64,000 nucleotides of DNA, from assembly GCA_932294295.1 (NCBI GenBank), contig OW028584.1, positions 35,845,969 to 35,909,968 on the forward strand, read 5' to 3'. The translations under genes and the position numbers were made by a program. The notes below the pieces were generated by a model, which was not told the DNA's origin, searched no databases, and saw only the letters and a list, made by a program, of their open reading frames with translations. Within the stretch, counting starts at the first letter, position 1, and each line of letters begins with the position of its first letter. The stretch comes from Alitta virens. Taxonomy: Eukaryota; Annelida; Polychaeta; Phyllodocida; Nereididae. Of the stretch, positions 1 to 16,500 are shown piece by piece.

Positions 1-3000
1 ATCTCTTGGTACTGACAATTGTCTCTTATCATCTTCCATCATAAATCTTCTTATATCTTGGTACTGACAAATGCCTCTTATCATCTTCCATCATAAATCT
101 TCTTATATCTTGGTACTGACAATCGCCTGTTATCATCTTCCATCGTAAATCTTCTTATATCTTGGTACTGACAAACGCCTCTTATCATCTTCCATCATAA
201 ATCTTCTTATCTCTTGGTACTGACAAACGCCTATTATCATTTTCCATCATAAATCTTCTTATATCTTGGTACTGACAATCGCCTCTTATCATCTTCCATC
301 ATAAATCTTCTTATATCTTGGTACTGACAAACGCCTCTTATCATCTTCCATCATAAATCTTCTTATCTCTTGGTACTGACAATTGTCTCTTATCAATCTT
401 CCATCATAAATCTTCTTATCTCTTGGAACTGACAATCGCCTCTTATCAATCTTCCATTTTAAATCTTCTGATCTCTTGGTACTGACAATTGTCTCTTATC
501 ATCTTCCATCATAAATCTTCTTATATCTTGGTACTGACAAATGCCTCTTATCATCTTCCATCATAAATCTTCTTATATCTTGGTACTGACAATCGCCTCT
601 TATCATCTTCCATCATAAATCTTCTTATATCTTGGTACTGACAAACGCCTCTTATCATCTTCCATCATAAATCTTCTTATCTCTTGGTACTGACAAACGC
701 CTATTATCATCTTCCATCATAAATCTTCTTATATCTTGGTACTGACAATCGCCTCTTATCATCATCCATCATAAATCTTCTTATATCTTGGTACTGACAA
801 ACGCCTCTTATCATCTTCCATCATAAATCTTCTTATCTCTTGGTACTGACAATTGTCTCTTATCTATCTTCCATCATAAATCTTCTTATCTCTTGGTACT
901 GACAATCGCCTCTTATCATCTTCCATCATTAATCTTCTTATATCTTGGAACTGACCATTGTCTCTTATCAATCTTCCATCATAAATCTTCTTATCTCTTG
1001 GTACTGACAATCGCCTCTTATCATCTTCCATCATAAATCTTCTTATATCTTGGTACTGACTAATGCCTCTTATCATCTTCCATCATCAATCTTCTTATCT
1101 CTTGGTACTGACAATCGCTTCTTATCATCTTCCATCATAAATCTTCTTATCTCTTGGTACTGACAATTGTCTCTTATCAATCTTCCATCATAAATCTTCT
1201 TATCTCTTGGTACTGACAATTGTCTCTTATCATCTTCCATCATAAATCTTCTTATCTCTTGGTACTGACAATTGTCTCTTATCATCTTCCATCATAAATC
1301 TTCTTATCTCTTGGTACTGACAAACGCCTCTTATCATCTTCCATCATAAATCTTCTTATATCTTGGTACTGACAATCGCCTCTTATCATCTTCCATCATA
1401 AATCTTCTTATTATATCTTGGTACTGACAAACGCCTCTTATCATCTTCCATCATAAATCATCTTATATCTTGGTACTGACAATCGCCTCTTATCATCTTC
1501 CATCATAAATCTTCTTATATCTTGGTACTGACAAACGCCTCTTATCATCTTCCATCATAAATCTTCTTATCTCTTGGTACTGACAATCGCCTCTTATCAT
1601 CTTCCATAATAAATCTTCTTATATCTTGGTACTGACAAACGCCTCTTATCATCTTCCATCATAAATCTTCTTATCTCTTGGTACCGACAATCCCCTCTTA
1701 TCATCTTCCATCATAAATCTTCTTATCTCTTGGTACTGACAATCGCCTCTTATCATCTTCCATCATAAATCTTCTTATCTCTTGGTACTGACAATCGCTT
1801 CTTATCATCTTCCATCATAAATCTTCTTATCTCTTGGTACTGACAATTGTCTCTTATCAATCTTCCATCATAAATCTTCTTATCTCTTGGTACTGACAAT
1901 TGTCTCTTATCATCTTCCATCATAAATCTTCAAATCTCTTGGTACTGACAATCGCCTCTTATCAATCTTCCATCATAAATCTTATCTCTTGGTACTGACA
2001 ATTGTCTCTTATCAATCTTCCATCATAAATCTTCTTATCTCTTGGTACTGACAATTGTCTCTTATCAATCTTCCATCATAAATCTTCTTATCTCTTGGAA
2101 CTGACAATCGCCTCTTATCAATCTTCCATTATAAATCTTCTGATCTCTTGGTACTGACAATTGTCTCTTATCATCTTCCATCATAAATCTTCTTATATCT
2201 TGGTACTGACAAATGCCTCTTATCATCTTCCATCATAAATCTTCTTATATCTTGGTACTGACAATCGCCTGTTATCATCTTTCATCATAAATCTTCTTAT
2301 ATCTTGGTACTGACAAAGCCTCTTATCATCTTCCATCATAAATCTTCTTATCTCTTGGTACTGACAAACGCCTGTTATCATCTTCCATCATAAATCTTCT
2401 TATATCTTGGTACTGACAATCGCCTCTTATCATCTTCCATCATAAATCTTCTTATATCTTGGTACTGACAAACGCCTCTTATCAATCTTCCATCATAAAT
2501 CTTCTTATCTCTTGGAACTGACAATCGCCTCTTATCAATCTTCCATTATAAATCTTCTGATCTCTTGGTACTGACAATTGTCTCTTATCATCTTCCATCA
2601 TAAATCTTCTTATATCTTGGTACTGACAAATGCCTCTTATCATCTTCCATCATAAATCTTCTTATATCTTGGTACTGACAATCGCCTCTTATCATCTTCC
2701 ATCATAAATCTTCTTATATCTTGGTACTGACAAACGCCTCTTATCATCTTCCATCAAAAATCTTCTTATCTCTTGGTACTGACAAACGCCTATTATCATC
2801 TTCCATCATAAATCTTCTTATATCTTGGTACTGACAATCGCCTCTTATCATCTTCCATCATAAATCTTCTTATATCTTGGTACTGACAAACGCCTCTTAT
2901 CATCTTCCATCATAAATCTTCTTATCTCTTGGTACTGACAATTGTCTCTTATCAATCTTCCATCATAAATCTTCTTATCTCTTGGTACTGACAATCGCCT

Positions 3001-6000
3001 CTTATCATCTTCCATCATAAATCTTCTTATATCTTGGTACTGACTTACGCCTCTTATCATCTTCCATCATAAATCTTCTTATCTCTTGGTACTGACAATC
3101 GCCTCTTATCATCTTCCATAATAAATCTTCTTATATCTTGGTACTGACAAACGCCTCTTATCATCTTCCATCATAAATCTTCTTATCTCTTGGTACTGAC
3201 TATTGTCTCTGATCAATCTTCCATCATAAATCTTCTTATCTCTTGGTACTGACAATTGTCTCTTATCATCTTCCATCATAAATCTTCTTATATCTTGGTA
3301 CTGACAAACGCTTCTTATCATCTTCCATCATAAATCTTCTTATATCTTGGTACTGACAATTGTCTCTTATCAATCTTCCATCATAAATCTTCTTATCTCT
3401 TGGTACTGACAATTGTCTCTTATCAATCTTCCATCATAAATCTTCTTATCTCTTGGAACTGACAATCGCCTCTTATCAATCTTCCATTATAAATCTTCTG
3501 ATCTCTTGGTACTGACAATTGTCTCTTATCATCTTCCATCATAAATCTTCTTATATCTTGGTACTGACAAATGCCTCCTATCATCTTCCATCATAAATCT
3601 TCTTATATCTTGGTACTGACAAACGCCTCTTATCATCTTCCATCATAAATCTTCTTATCTCTTGGTACTGAGAAACGCCTCTTATCATCTTCCATCATAA
3701 ATCTTCTTATCTCTTGGTACTGACAAACGCCTCTTATCATCTTCCATCATAAATCTTCTTATATCTTGGTACTGACAATCGCCTCTTATCATCTTCCATC
3801 ATAAATCTTCTTATTATATCTTGGTACTGACAAACGCCTCTTATCATCTTCCATCATAAATCATCTTATATCTTGGTACTGACAATCGCCTCTTATCATC
3901 TTCCATCATAAATCTTCTTATATCTTGGTACTGACAAACGCCTCTTATCATCTTCCATCATAAATCTTCTTATCTCTTGGTACTGACAATCGCCTCTTAT
4001 CATCTTCCATAATAAATCTTCTTATATCTTGGTACTGACAAACGCCTCTTATCATCTTCCATCATAAATCTTCTTATCTCTTGGTACCGACAATCCCCTC
4101 TTATCATCTTCCATCATAAATCTTCTTATCTCTTGGTACTGACAATCGCCTCTTATCATCTTCCATCATAAATCTTCTTATCTCTTGGTACTGACAATCG
4201 CTTCTTATCATCTTCCATCATAAATCTTCTTATCTCTTGGTACTGACAATTGTCTCTTATCAATCTTCCATCATAAATCTTCTTATCTCTTGGTACTGAC
4301 AATTGTCTCTTATCATCTTCCATCATAAATCTTCAAATCTCTTGGTAATGACAATCGCCTCTTATCAATCTTCCATCATAAATCTTATCTCTTGGTACTG
4401 ACAATTGTCTCTTATCAATCTTCCATCATAAATCTTCTTATCTCTTGGTACTGACAATTGTCTCTTATCAATCTTCCATCATAAATCTTCTTATCTCTTG
4501 GAACTGACAATCGCCTCTTATCAATCTTCCATTATAAATCTTCTGATCTCTTGGTACTGACAATTGTCTCTTATCATCTTCCATCATAAATCTTCTTATA
4601 TCTTGGTACTGACAAATGCCTCTTATCATCTTCCATCATAAATCTTCTTATATCTTGGTACTGACAATCGCCTGTTATCATCTTTCATCATAAATCTTCT
4701 TATATCTTGGTACTGACAAAGCCTCTTATCATCTTCCATCATAAATCTTCTTATCTCTTGGTACTGACAAACGCCTGTTATCATCTTCCATCATAAATCT
4801 TCTTATATCTTGGTACTGACAATCGCCTCTTATCATCTTCCATCATAAATCTTCTTATATCTTGGTACTGACAAACGCCTCTTATCATCTTCCATCATAA
4901 ATCTTCTTATCTCTTGGTACTGACAAACGCCTATTATCATCTTCCATCATAAATCTTCTTATATCTTGGTACTGACAATCGCCTCTTATCATCTTCCATC
5001 ATAAATCTTCTTATATCTTGGTACTGACAAACGCCTCTTATCATCTTCCATCATAAATCTTCTTATCTCTTGGTACTGACAATTGTCTCTTATCAATCTT
5101 CCATCATAAATCTTCTTATCTCTTGGTACTGACAATCGCCTCTTATCATCTTCCATCATTAATCTTCTTATATCTTGGAACTGACCATTGTCTCTTATCA
5201 ATCTTCCATCATAAATCTTCTTATCTCTTGGTACTGACAATCGCCTCTTATCATCTCCCATCATAAATCTTCTTATATCTTGGTACTGACTAACGCCTCT
5301 TATCATCTTCCATCATAAATCTTCTTATCTCTTGGTACTGACAATCGCCTCTTATCATCTTCCATAATAAATCTTCTTATATCTTGGTACTGACAAACGC
5401 CTCTTATCATCTTCCATCATAAATCTTCTTATCTCTTGGTACTGACAATTGTCTCTTATCAATCTTCCATCATAAATCTTCTTATCTCTTGGTACTGACA
5501 ATTGCCTCTTATCATCTTCCATCATAAATCTTCTTATCTCTTGGTACTGACAATTGTCTCTTATCAATCTTCCTTTATAAATCTTCTTATCTCTTGGTAC
5601 TGACAATTGTCTCTTATCATCTTCCATCATAAATCTTCTTATCTCTTGGTATTGACAAACGCCTCTTATCATCTTATATCATAAATCTTCTTATATCTTG
5701 GTTCTGACAATCGCCTCTTATCATCTTCCATCATAAATCTTCTTATTATATCTTGGTACTGACAAACGCCTCTTATCATCTTCCATCATAAATCATCTTA
5801 TATCTTGGTACTGACAATCGCCTCTTATCATCTTCCATCATAAATCTTCTTATATCTTGGTACTGACAAACGCCTCTTATCATCTTCCATCATAAATCTT
5901 CTTATCTCTTGGTACTGACAATCGCCTCTTATCATCTTCCATAATAAATCTTCTTATATCTTGGTACTGACAAATGCCTCTTATCATCTTCCATCATAAA

Positions 6001-6925
6001 TCTTCTTATCTCTTGGTACCGACAATCCCCTCTTATCATCTTCCATCATAAATCTTCTTATCTCTTGGTACTGACAATCGCCTCTTATCATCTTCCATAA
6101 TAAATCTTCTTATATCTTGGTACTGACAAACGCCTCTTATCATCTTCCATCATAAATCTTCTTATCTCTTGGTACCGACAATCCCCTCTTATCATCTTCC
6201 ATCATAAATCTTCTTATCTCTTGGTACTGACAATTGTCTCTTATCAATCTTCCATCATAAATCTTCTTATCTCTTGGTACTGACAATTGTCTCTTATCAT
6301 CTTCCATCATAAATCTTCAAATCTCTTGGTACTGACAATCGCCTCTTATCAATCTTCCATCATAAATCTTATCTCTTGGTACTGACAATTGTCTCTTATC
6401 AATCTTCCATCATAAATCTTCTTATCTCTTGGTACTGACAATTGTCTCTTATCAATCTTCCATCATAAATCTTCTTATCTCTTGGAACTGACAATCGCCT
6501 CTTATCAATCTTCCATTATAAATCTTCTGATCTCTTGGTACTGACAATTGTCTCTTATCATCTTCCATCATAAATCTTCTTATATTTTGGTACTGACAAA
6601 TGCCTCTTATCATCTTCCATCATAAATCTTCTTATATCTTGGTACTGACAATCGCCTGTTATCATCTTCCATCGTAAATCTTCTTATATCTAGGTACTGA
6701 CAAACGCCTCTTATCATCTTCCATCATAAATCTTCTTATCTCTTGGTACTGACAAACGCCTATTATCATTTTCCATCATAAATCTTCTTATATCTTGGTA
6801 CTGACAATCGCCTCTTATCATCTTCCATCATAAATCTTCTTATATCTTGGTACTGACAAACGCCTCTTATCATCTTCCATCATAAATCTTCTTATCTCTT
6901 GGTACTGACAATTGTCTCTTATCAA

Positions 6926-9900
6926 TCTTCCATCATAAATCTTCTTATCTCTTGGAACTGACAATCGCCTCTTATCAATCTTCCATTTTAAATCTTCTGA
7001 TCTCTTGGTACTGACAATTGTCTCTTATCATCTTCCATCATAAATCTTCTTATATCTTGGTACTGACAAATGCCTCTTATCATCTTCCATCATAAATCTT
7101 CTTATATCTTGGTACTGACAATCGCCTCTTATCATCTTCCATCATAAATCTTCTTATATCTTGGTACTGACAAACGCCTCTTATCATCTTCCATCATAAA
7201 TCTTCTTATCTCTTGGTACTGACAAACGCCTATTATCATCTTCCATCATAAATCTTCTTATATCTTGGTACTGACAATCGCCTCTTATCATCATCCATCA
7301 TAAATCTTCTTATATCTTGGTACTGACAAACGCCTCTTATCATCTTCCATCATAAATCTTCTTATCTCTTGGTACTGACAATTGTCTCTTATCAATCTTC
7401 CATCATAAATCTTCTTATCTCTTGGTACTGACAATCGCCTCTTATCATCTTCCATCATTAATCTTCTTATATCTTGGAACTGACCATTGTCTCTTATCAA
7501 TCTTCCATCATAAATCTTCTTATCTCTTGGTACTGACAATCGCCTCTTATCATCTTCCATCATAAATCTTCTTATATCTTGGTACTGACTAATGCCTCTT
7601 ATCATCTTCCATCATCAATCTTCTTATCTCTTGGTACTGACAATCGCTTCTTATCATCTTCCATCATAAATCTTCTTATCTCTTGGTACTGACAATTGTC
7701 TCTTATCAATCTTCCATCATAAATCTTCTTATCTCTTGGTACTGACAATTGTCTCTTATCATCTTCCATCATAAATCTTCTTATCTCTTGGTACTGACAA
7801 TTGTCTCTTATCATCTTCCATCATAAATCTTCTTATCTCTTGGTACTGACAAACGCCTCTTATCATCTTCCATCATAAATCTTCTTATATCTTGGTACTG
7901 ACAATCGCCTCTTATCATCTTCCATCATAAATCTTCTTATTATATCTTGGTACTGACAAACGCCTCTTATCATCTTCCATCATAAATCATCTTATATCTT
8001 GGTACTGACAATCGCCTCTTATCATCTTCCATCATAAATCTTCTTATATCTTGGTACTGACAAACGCCTCTTATCATCTTCCATCATAAATCTTCTTATC
8101 TCTTGGTACTGACAATCGCCTCTTATCATCTTCCATAATAAATCTTCTTATATCTTGGTACTGACAAACGCCTCTTATCATCTTCCATCATAAATCTTCT
8201 TATCTCTTGGTACCGACAATCCCCTCTTATCATCTTCCATCATAAATCTTCTTATCTCTTGGTACTGACAATCGCCTCTTATCATCTTCCATCATAAATC
8301 TTCTTATCTCTTGGTACTGACAATCGCTTCTTATCATCTTCCATCATAAATCTTCTTATCTCTTGGTACTGACAATTGTCTCTTATCAATCTTCCATCAT
8401 AAATCTTCTTATCTCTTGGTACTGACAATTGTCTCTTATCAATCTTCCATCATAAATCTTCTTATCTCTTGGAACTGACAATCGCCTCTTATCAATCTTC
8501 CATTATAAATCTTCTGATCTCTTGGTACTGACAATTGTCTCTTATCATCTTCCATCATAAATCTTCTTATATCTTGGTACTGACAAATGCCTCTTATCAT
8601 CTTCCATCATAAATCTTCTTATATCTTGGTACTGACAATCGCCTGTTATCATCTTTCATCATAAATCTTCTTATATCTTGGTACTGACAAAGCCTCTTAT
8701 CATCTTCCATCATAAATCTTCTTATCTCTTGGTACTGACAAACGCCTGTTATCATCTTCCATCATAAATCTTCTTATATCTTGGTACTGACAATCGCCTC
8801 TTATCATCTTCCATCATAAATCTTCTTATATCTTGGTACTGACAAACGCCTCTTATCATCTTCCATCATAAATCTTCTTATCTCTTGGTACTGACAATTG
8901 TCTCTTATCAATCTTCCATCATAAATCTTCTTATCTCTTGGAACTGACAATCGCCTCTTATCAATCTTCCATTATAAATCTTCTGATCTCTTGGTACTGA
9001 CAATTGTCTCTTATCATCTTCCATCATAAATCTTCTTATATCTTGGTACTGACAAATGCCTCTTATCATCTTCCATCATAAATCTTCTTATATCTTGGTA
9101 CTGACAATCGCCTCTTATCATCTTCCATCATAAATCTTCTTATATCTTGGTACTGACAAACGCCTCTTATCATCTTCCATCAAAAATCTTCTTATCTCTT
9201 GGTACTGACAAACGCCTATTATCATCTTCCATCATAAATCTTCTTATATCTTGGTACTGACAATCGCCTCTTATCATCTTCCATCATAAATCTTCTTATA
9301 TCTTGGTACTGACAAACGCCTCTTATCATCTTCCATCATAAATCTTCTTATCTCTTGGTACTGACAATTGTCTCTTATCAATCTTCCATCATAAATCTTC
9401 TTATCTCTTGGTACTGACAATCGCCTCTTATCATCTTCCATCATAAATCTTCTTATATCTTGGTACTGACTTACGCCTCTTATCATCTTCCATCATAAAT
9501 CTTCTTATCTCTTGGTACTGACAATCGCCTCTTATCATCTTCCATAATAAATCTTCTTATATCTTGGTACTGACAAACGCCTCTTATCATCTTCCATCAT
9601 AAATCTTCTTATCTCTTGGTACTGACTATTGTCTCTGATCAATCTTCCATCATAAATCTTCTTATCTCTTGGTACTGACAATTGTCTCTTATCATCTTCC
9701 ATCATAAATCTTCTTATATCTTGGTACTGACAAACGCTTCTTATCATCTTCCATCATAAATCTTCTTATATCTTGGTACTGACAATTGTCTCTTATCATC
9801 TTCCATCATAAATCTTCTTATATCTTGGTACTGACAAATGCCTCCTATCATCTTCCATCATAAATCTTCTTATATCTTGGTACTGACAAACGCCTCTTAT

Positions 9901-12900
9901 CATCTTCCATCATAAATCTTCTTATCTCTTGGTACTGACAATCGCCTCTTACCATCTTCCATCATAAATCTTCTTATATCTTGGTACTGACAAACGCCTC
10001 TTATCATCTTCCATCATAAAACTTCTTATATCTTGGTACTGACAAACGCCTCTTATCATCTTCCATCATAAATCTTTTTATATCTTGGTACTGACAAACA
10101 CCTCTTATCATCTTCCATCATAAATCTTCTTATCTCTTGGTACTGACAATTGTCTCTTATCAATCTTCCTTTATAAATCTTCTTATCTCTTGGTACTGAC
10201 AATTGTCTCTTATCATCTTCCATCATAAATCTTCTTATCTCTTGGAACTGACAATCGCCTCTTATCAATCTTCCATTTTAAATCTTCTGATCTCTTGGTA
10301 CTGACAATTGTCTCTTATCATCTTCCATCATAAATCTTCTTATATCTTGGTACTGACAAATGCCTCTTATCATCTTCCATCATAAATCTTCTTATATCTT
10401 GGTACTGACAATCGCCTCTTATCATCTTCCATCATAAATCTTCTTATATCTTGGTACTGACAAACGCCTCTTATCATCTTCCATCATAAATCTTCTTATC
10501 TCTTGGTACTGACAAACGCCTATTATCATCTTCCATCATAAATCTTCTTATATCTTGGTACTGACAATCGCCTCTTATCATCATCCATCATAAATCTTCT
10601 TATATCTTGGTACTGACAAACGCCTCTTATCATCTTCCATCATAAATCTTCTTATCTCTTGGTACTGACAATTGTCTCTTATCAATCTTCCATCATAAAT
10701 CTTCTTATCTCTTGGTACTGACAATCGCCTCTTATCATCTTCCATCATTAATCTTCTTATATCTTGGAACTGACCATTGTCTCTTATCAATCTTCCATCA
10801 TAAATCTTCTTATCTCTTGGTACTGACAATCGCCTCTTATCATCTTCCATCATAAATCTTCTTATATCTTGGTACTGACTAATGCCTCTTATCATCTTCC
10901 ATCATCAATCTTCTTATCTCTTGGTACTGACAATCGCTTCTTATCATCTTCCATCATAAATCTTCTTATCTCTTGGTACTGACAATTGTCTCTTATCAAT
11001 CTTCCATCATAAATCTTCTTATCTCTTGGTACTGACAATTGTCTCTTATCATCTTCCATCATAAATCTTCTTATCTCTTGGTACTGACAATTGTCTCTTA
11101 TCATCTTCCATCATAAATCTTCTTATCTCTTGGTACTGACAAACGCCTCTTATCATCTTCCATCATAAATCTTCTTATATCTTGGTACTGACAATCGCCT
11201 CTTATCATCTTCCATCATAAATCTTCTTATTATATCTTGGTACTGACAAACGCCTCTTATCATCTTCCATCATAAATCATCTTATATCTTGGTACTGACA
11301 ATCGCCTCTTATCATCTTCCATCATAAATCTTCTTATATCTTGGTACTGACAAACGCCTCTTATCATCTTCCATCATAAATCTTCTTATCTCTTGGTACT
11401 GACAATCGCCTCTTATCATCTTCCATAATAAATCTTCTTATATCTTGGTACTGACAAACGCCTCTTATCATCTTCCATCATAAATCTTCTTATCTCTTGG
11501 TACCGACAATCCCCTCTTATCATCTTCCATCATAAATCTTCTTATCTCTTGGTACTGACAATCGCCTCTTATCATCTTCCATCATAAATCTTCTTATCTC
11601 TTGGTACTGACAATCGCTTCTTATCATCTTCCATCATAAATCTTCTTATCTCTTGGTACTGACAATTGTCTCTTATCAATCTTCCATCATAAATCTTCTT
11701 ATCTCTTGGTACTGACAATTGTCTCTTATCAATCTTCCATCATAAATCTTCTTATCTCTTGGAACTGACAATCGCCTCTTATCAATCTTCCATTATAAAT
11801 CTTCTGATCTCTTGGTACTGACAATTGTCTCTTATCATCTTCCATCATAAATCTTCTTATATCTTGGTACTGACAAATGCCTCTTATCATCTTCCATCAT
11901 AAATCTTCTTATATCTTGGTACTGACAATCGCCTGTTATCATCTTTCATCATAAATCTTCTTATATCTTGGTACTGACAAAGCCTCTTATCATCTTCCAT
12001 CATAAATCTTCTTATCTCTTGGTACTGACAAACGCCTGTTATCATCTTCCATCATAAATCTTCTTATATCTTGGTACTGACAATCGCCTCTTATCATCTT
12101 CCATCATAAATCTTCTTATATCTTGGTACTGACAAACGCCTCTTATCATCTTCCATCATAAATCTTCTTATCTCTTGGTACTGACAATTGTCTCTTATCA
12201 ATCTTCCATCATAAATCTTCTTATCTCTTGGAACTGACAATCGCCTCTTATCAATCTTCCATTATAAATCTTCTGATCTCTTGGTACTGACAATTGTCTC
12301 TTATCATCTTCCATCATAAATCTTCTTATATCTTGGTACTGACAAATGCCTCTTATCATCTTCCATCATAAATCTTCTTATATCTTGGTACTGACAATCG
12401 CCTCTTATCATCTTCCATCATAAATCTTCTTATATCTTGGTACTGACAAACGCCTCTTATCATCTTCCATCAAAAATCTTCTTATCTCTTGGTACTGACA
12501 AACGCCTATTATCATCTTCCATCATAAATCTTCTTATATCTTGGTACTGACAATCGCCTCTTATCATCTTCCATCATAAATCTTCTTATATCTTGGTACT
12601 GACAAACGCCTCTTATCATCTTCCATCATAAATCTTCTTATCTCTTGGTACTGACAATTGTCTCTTATCAATCTTCCATCATAAATCTTCTTATCTCTTG
12701 GTACTGACAATCGCCTCTTATCATCTTCCATCATAAATCTTCTTATATCTTGGTACTGACTTACGCCTCTTATCATCTTCCATCATAAATCTTCTTATCT
12801 CTTGGTACTGACAATCGCCTCTTATCATCTTCCATAATAAATCTTCTTATATCTTGGTACTGACAAACGCCTCTTATCATCTTCCATCATAAATCTTCTT

Positions 12901-13535
12901 ATCTCTTGGTACTGACTATTGTCTCTGATCAATCTTCCATCATAAATCTTCTTATCTCTTGGTACTGACAATTGTCTCTTATCATCTTCCATCATAAATC
13001 TTCTTATATCTTGGTACTGACAAACGCTTCTTATCATCTTCCATCATAAATCTTCTTATATCTTGGTACTGACAATTGTCTCTTATCATCTTCCATCATA
13101 AATCTTCTTATATCTTGGTACTGACAAATGCCTCCTATCATCTTCCATCATAAATCTTCTTATATCTTGGTACTGACAAACGCCTCTTATCATCTTCCAT
13201 CATAAATCTTCTTATCTCTTGGTACTGACAATCGCCTCTTACCATCTTCCATCATAAATCTTCTTATATCTTGGTACTGACAAACGCCTCTTATCATCTT
13301 CCATCATAAAACTTCTTATATCTTGGTACTGACAAACGCCTCTTATCATCTTCCATCATAAATCTTTTTATATCTTGGTACTGACAAACACCTCTTATCA
13401 TCTTCCATCATAAATCTTCTTATCTCTTGGTACTGACAATTGTCTCTTATCAATCTTCCTTTATAAATCTTCTTATCTCTTGGTACTGACAATTGTCTCT
13501 TATCATCTTCCATCATAAATCTTCTTATCTCTTGG
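6926..13535. repeat. Higher-order repeat, two 3,290-bp tandem copies
   Basis: Diagnostic monomer variants recur at an exact 3,290-bp offset: the TTCCATTTTA variant at 6,981 and 10,271, and the insertion and shortened variants that follow. Agreement starts near 6,926/10,216 and stops where copy two reads GGTACTGAGAAAC near 13,535 while copy one reads GGAACTGACAATC near 10,245. About 63 monomers make one unit. Related but rearranged copies occur to the left (offsets about 6,426 and 6,529 bp) and to the right (offset 2,868 bp, to about 16,426). Confidence 0.9.
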
Positions 13536-16500
13536 TACTGAGAAACGCCTCTTATCATCTTCCATCATAAATCTTCTTATCTCTTGGTACTGACAAACGC
13601 CTCTTATCATCTTCCATCATAAATCTTCTTATATCTTGGTACTGACAATCGCCTCTTATCATCTTCCATCATAAATCTTCTTATTATATCTTGGTACTGA
13701 CAAACGCCTCTTATCATCTTCCATCATAAATCATCTTATATCTTGGTACTGACAATCGCCTCTTATCATCTTCCATCATAAATCTTCTTATATCTTGGTA
13801 CTGACAAACGCCTCTTATCATCTTCCATCATAAATCTTCTTATCTCTTGGTACTGACAATCGCCTCTTATCATCTTCCATAATAAATCTTCTTATATCTT
13901 GGTACTGACAAACGCCTCTTATCATCTTCCATCATAAATCTTCTTATCTCTTGGTACCGACAATCCCCTCTTATCATCTTCCATCATAAATCTTCTTATC
14001 TCTTGGTACTGACAATCGCCTCTTATCATCTTCCATCATAAATCTTCTTATCTCTTGGTACTGACAATCGCTTCTTATCATCTTCCATCATAAATCTTCT
14101 TATCTCTTGGTACTGACAATTGTCTCTTATCAATCTTCCATCATAAATCTTCTTATCTCTTGGTACTGACAATTGTCTCTTATCATCTTCCATCATAAAT
14201 CTTCAAATCTCTTGGTAATGACAATCGCCTCTTATCAATCTTCCATCATAAATCTTATCTCTTGGTACTGACAATTGTCTCTTATCAATCTTCCATCATA
14301 AATCTTCTTATCTCTTGGTACTGACAATTGTCTCTTATCAATCTTCCATCATAAATCTTCTTATCTCTTGGAACTGACAATCGCCTCTTATCAATCTTCC
14401 ATTATAAATCTTCTGATCTCTTGGTACTGACAATTGTCTCTTATCATCTTCCATCATAAATCTTCTTATATCTTGGTACTGACAAATGCCTCTTATCATC
14501 TTCCATCATAAATCTTCTTATATCTTGGTACTGACAATCGCCTGTTATCATCTTTCATCATAAATCTTCTTATATCTTGGTACTGACAAAGCCTCTTATC
14601 ATCTTCCATCATAAATCTTCTTATCTCTTGGTACTGACAAACGCCTGTTATCATCTTCCATCATAAATCTTCTTATATCTTGGTACTGACAATCGCCTCT
14701 TATCATCTTCCATCATAAATCTTCTTATATCTTGGTACTGACAAATGCCTCTTATCATCTTCCATCATAAATCTTCTTATATCTTGGTACTGACAATCGC
14801 CTGTTATCATCTTTCATCATAAATCTTCTTATATCTTGGTACTGACAAAGCCTCTTATCATCTTCCATCATAAATCTTCTTATCTCTTGGTACTGACAAA
14901 CGCCTGTTATCATCTTCCATCATAAATCTTCTTATATCTTGGTACTGACAATCGCCTCTTATCATCTTCCATCATAAATCTTCTTATATCTTGGTACTGA
15001 CAAACGCCTCTTATCATCTTCCATCATAAATCTTCTTATCTCTTGGTACTGACAATTGTCTCTTATCAATCTTCCATCATAAATCTTCTTATCTCTTGGA
15101 ACTGACAATCGCCTCTTATCAATCTTCCATTATAAATCTTCTGATCTCTTGGTACTGACAATTGTCTCTTATCATCTTCCATCATAAATCTTCTTATATC
15201 TTGGTACTGACAAATGCCTCTTATCATCTTCCATCATAAATCTTCTTATATCTTGGTACTGACAATCGCCTCTTATCATCTTCCATCATAAATCTTCTTA
15301 TATCTTGGTACTGACAAACGCCTCTTATCATCTTCCATCATAAATCTTCTTATCTCTTGGTACTGACAAACGCCTATTATCATCTTCCATCATAAATCTT
15401 CTTATATCTTGGTACTGACAATCGCCTCTAATCATCTTCCATCATAAATCTTCTTATATCTTGGTACTGACAAACGCCTCTTATCATCTTCCATCATAAA
15501 TCTTCTTATCTCTTGGTACTGACAATTGTCTCTTATCAATCTTCCATCATAAATCTTCTTATCTCTTGGTACTGACAATCGCCTCTTATCATCTTCCATC
15601 ATAAATCTTCTTATATCTTGGTACTGACTTACGCCTCTTATCATCTTCCATCATAAATCTTCTTATCTCTTGGTACTGACAATCGCCTCTTATCATCTTC
15701 CATAATAAATCTTCTTATATCTTGGTACTGACAAACGCCTCTTATCATCTTCCATCATAAATCTTCTTATCTCTTGGTACTGACTATTGTCTCTGATCAA
15801 TCTTCCATCATAAATCTTCTTATCTCTTGGTACTGACAATTGTCTCTTATCATCTTCCATCATAAATCTTCTTATATCTTGGTACTGACAAACGCTTCTT
15901 ATCATCTTCCATCATAAATCTTCTTATATCTTGGTACTGACAATTGTCTCTTATCATCTTCCATCATAAATCTTCTTATATCTTGGTACTGACAAATGCC
16001 TCCTATCATCTTCCATCATAAATCTTCTTATATCTTGGTACTGACAAACGCCTTTTATCATCTTCCATCATAAATCTTCTTATCTCTTGGTACTGACAAT
16101 CGCCTCTTACCATCTTCCATCATAAATCTTCTTATATCTTGGTACTGACAAACGCCTCTTATTATCTTCCATCATAAAACTTCTTATATCTTGGTACTGA
16201 CAAACGCCTCTTATCATCTTCCATCATAAATCTTTTTATATCTTGGTACTGACAAACACCTCTTATCATCTTCCATCATAAATCTTCTTATCTCTTGGTA
16301 CTGACAATTGTCTCTTATCAATCTTCCTTTATAAATCTTCTTATCTCTTGGTACTGACAATTGTCTCTTATCATCTTCCATCATAAATCTTCTTATCTCT
16401 TGGTACTGAGAAACGCCTCTTATCATCTTCCATCATAAATCTTCTTATATCTTGGTACTGACAATCGCCTCTTATCATCTTCCATCATAAATCTTCTTAT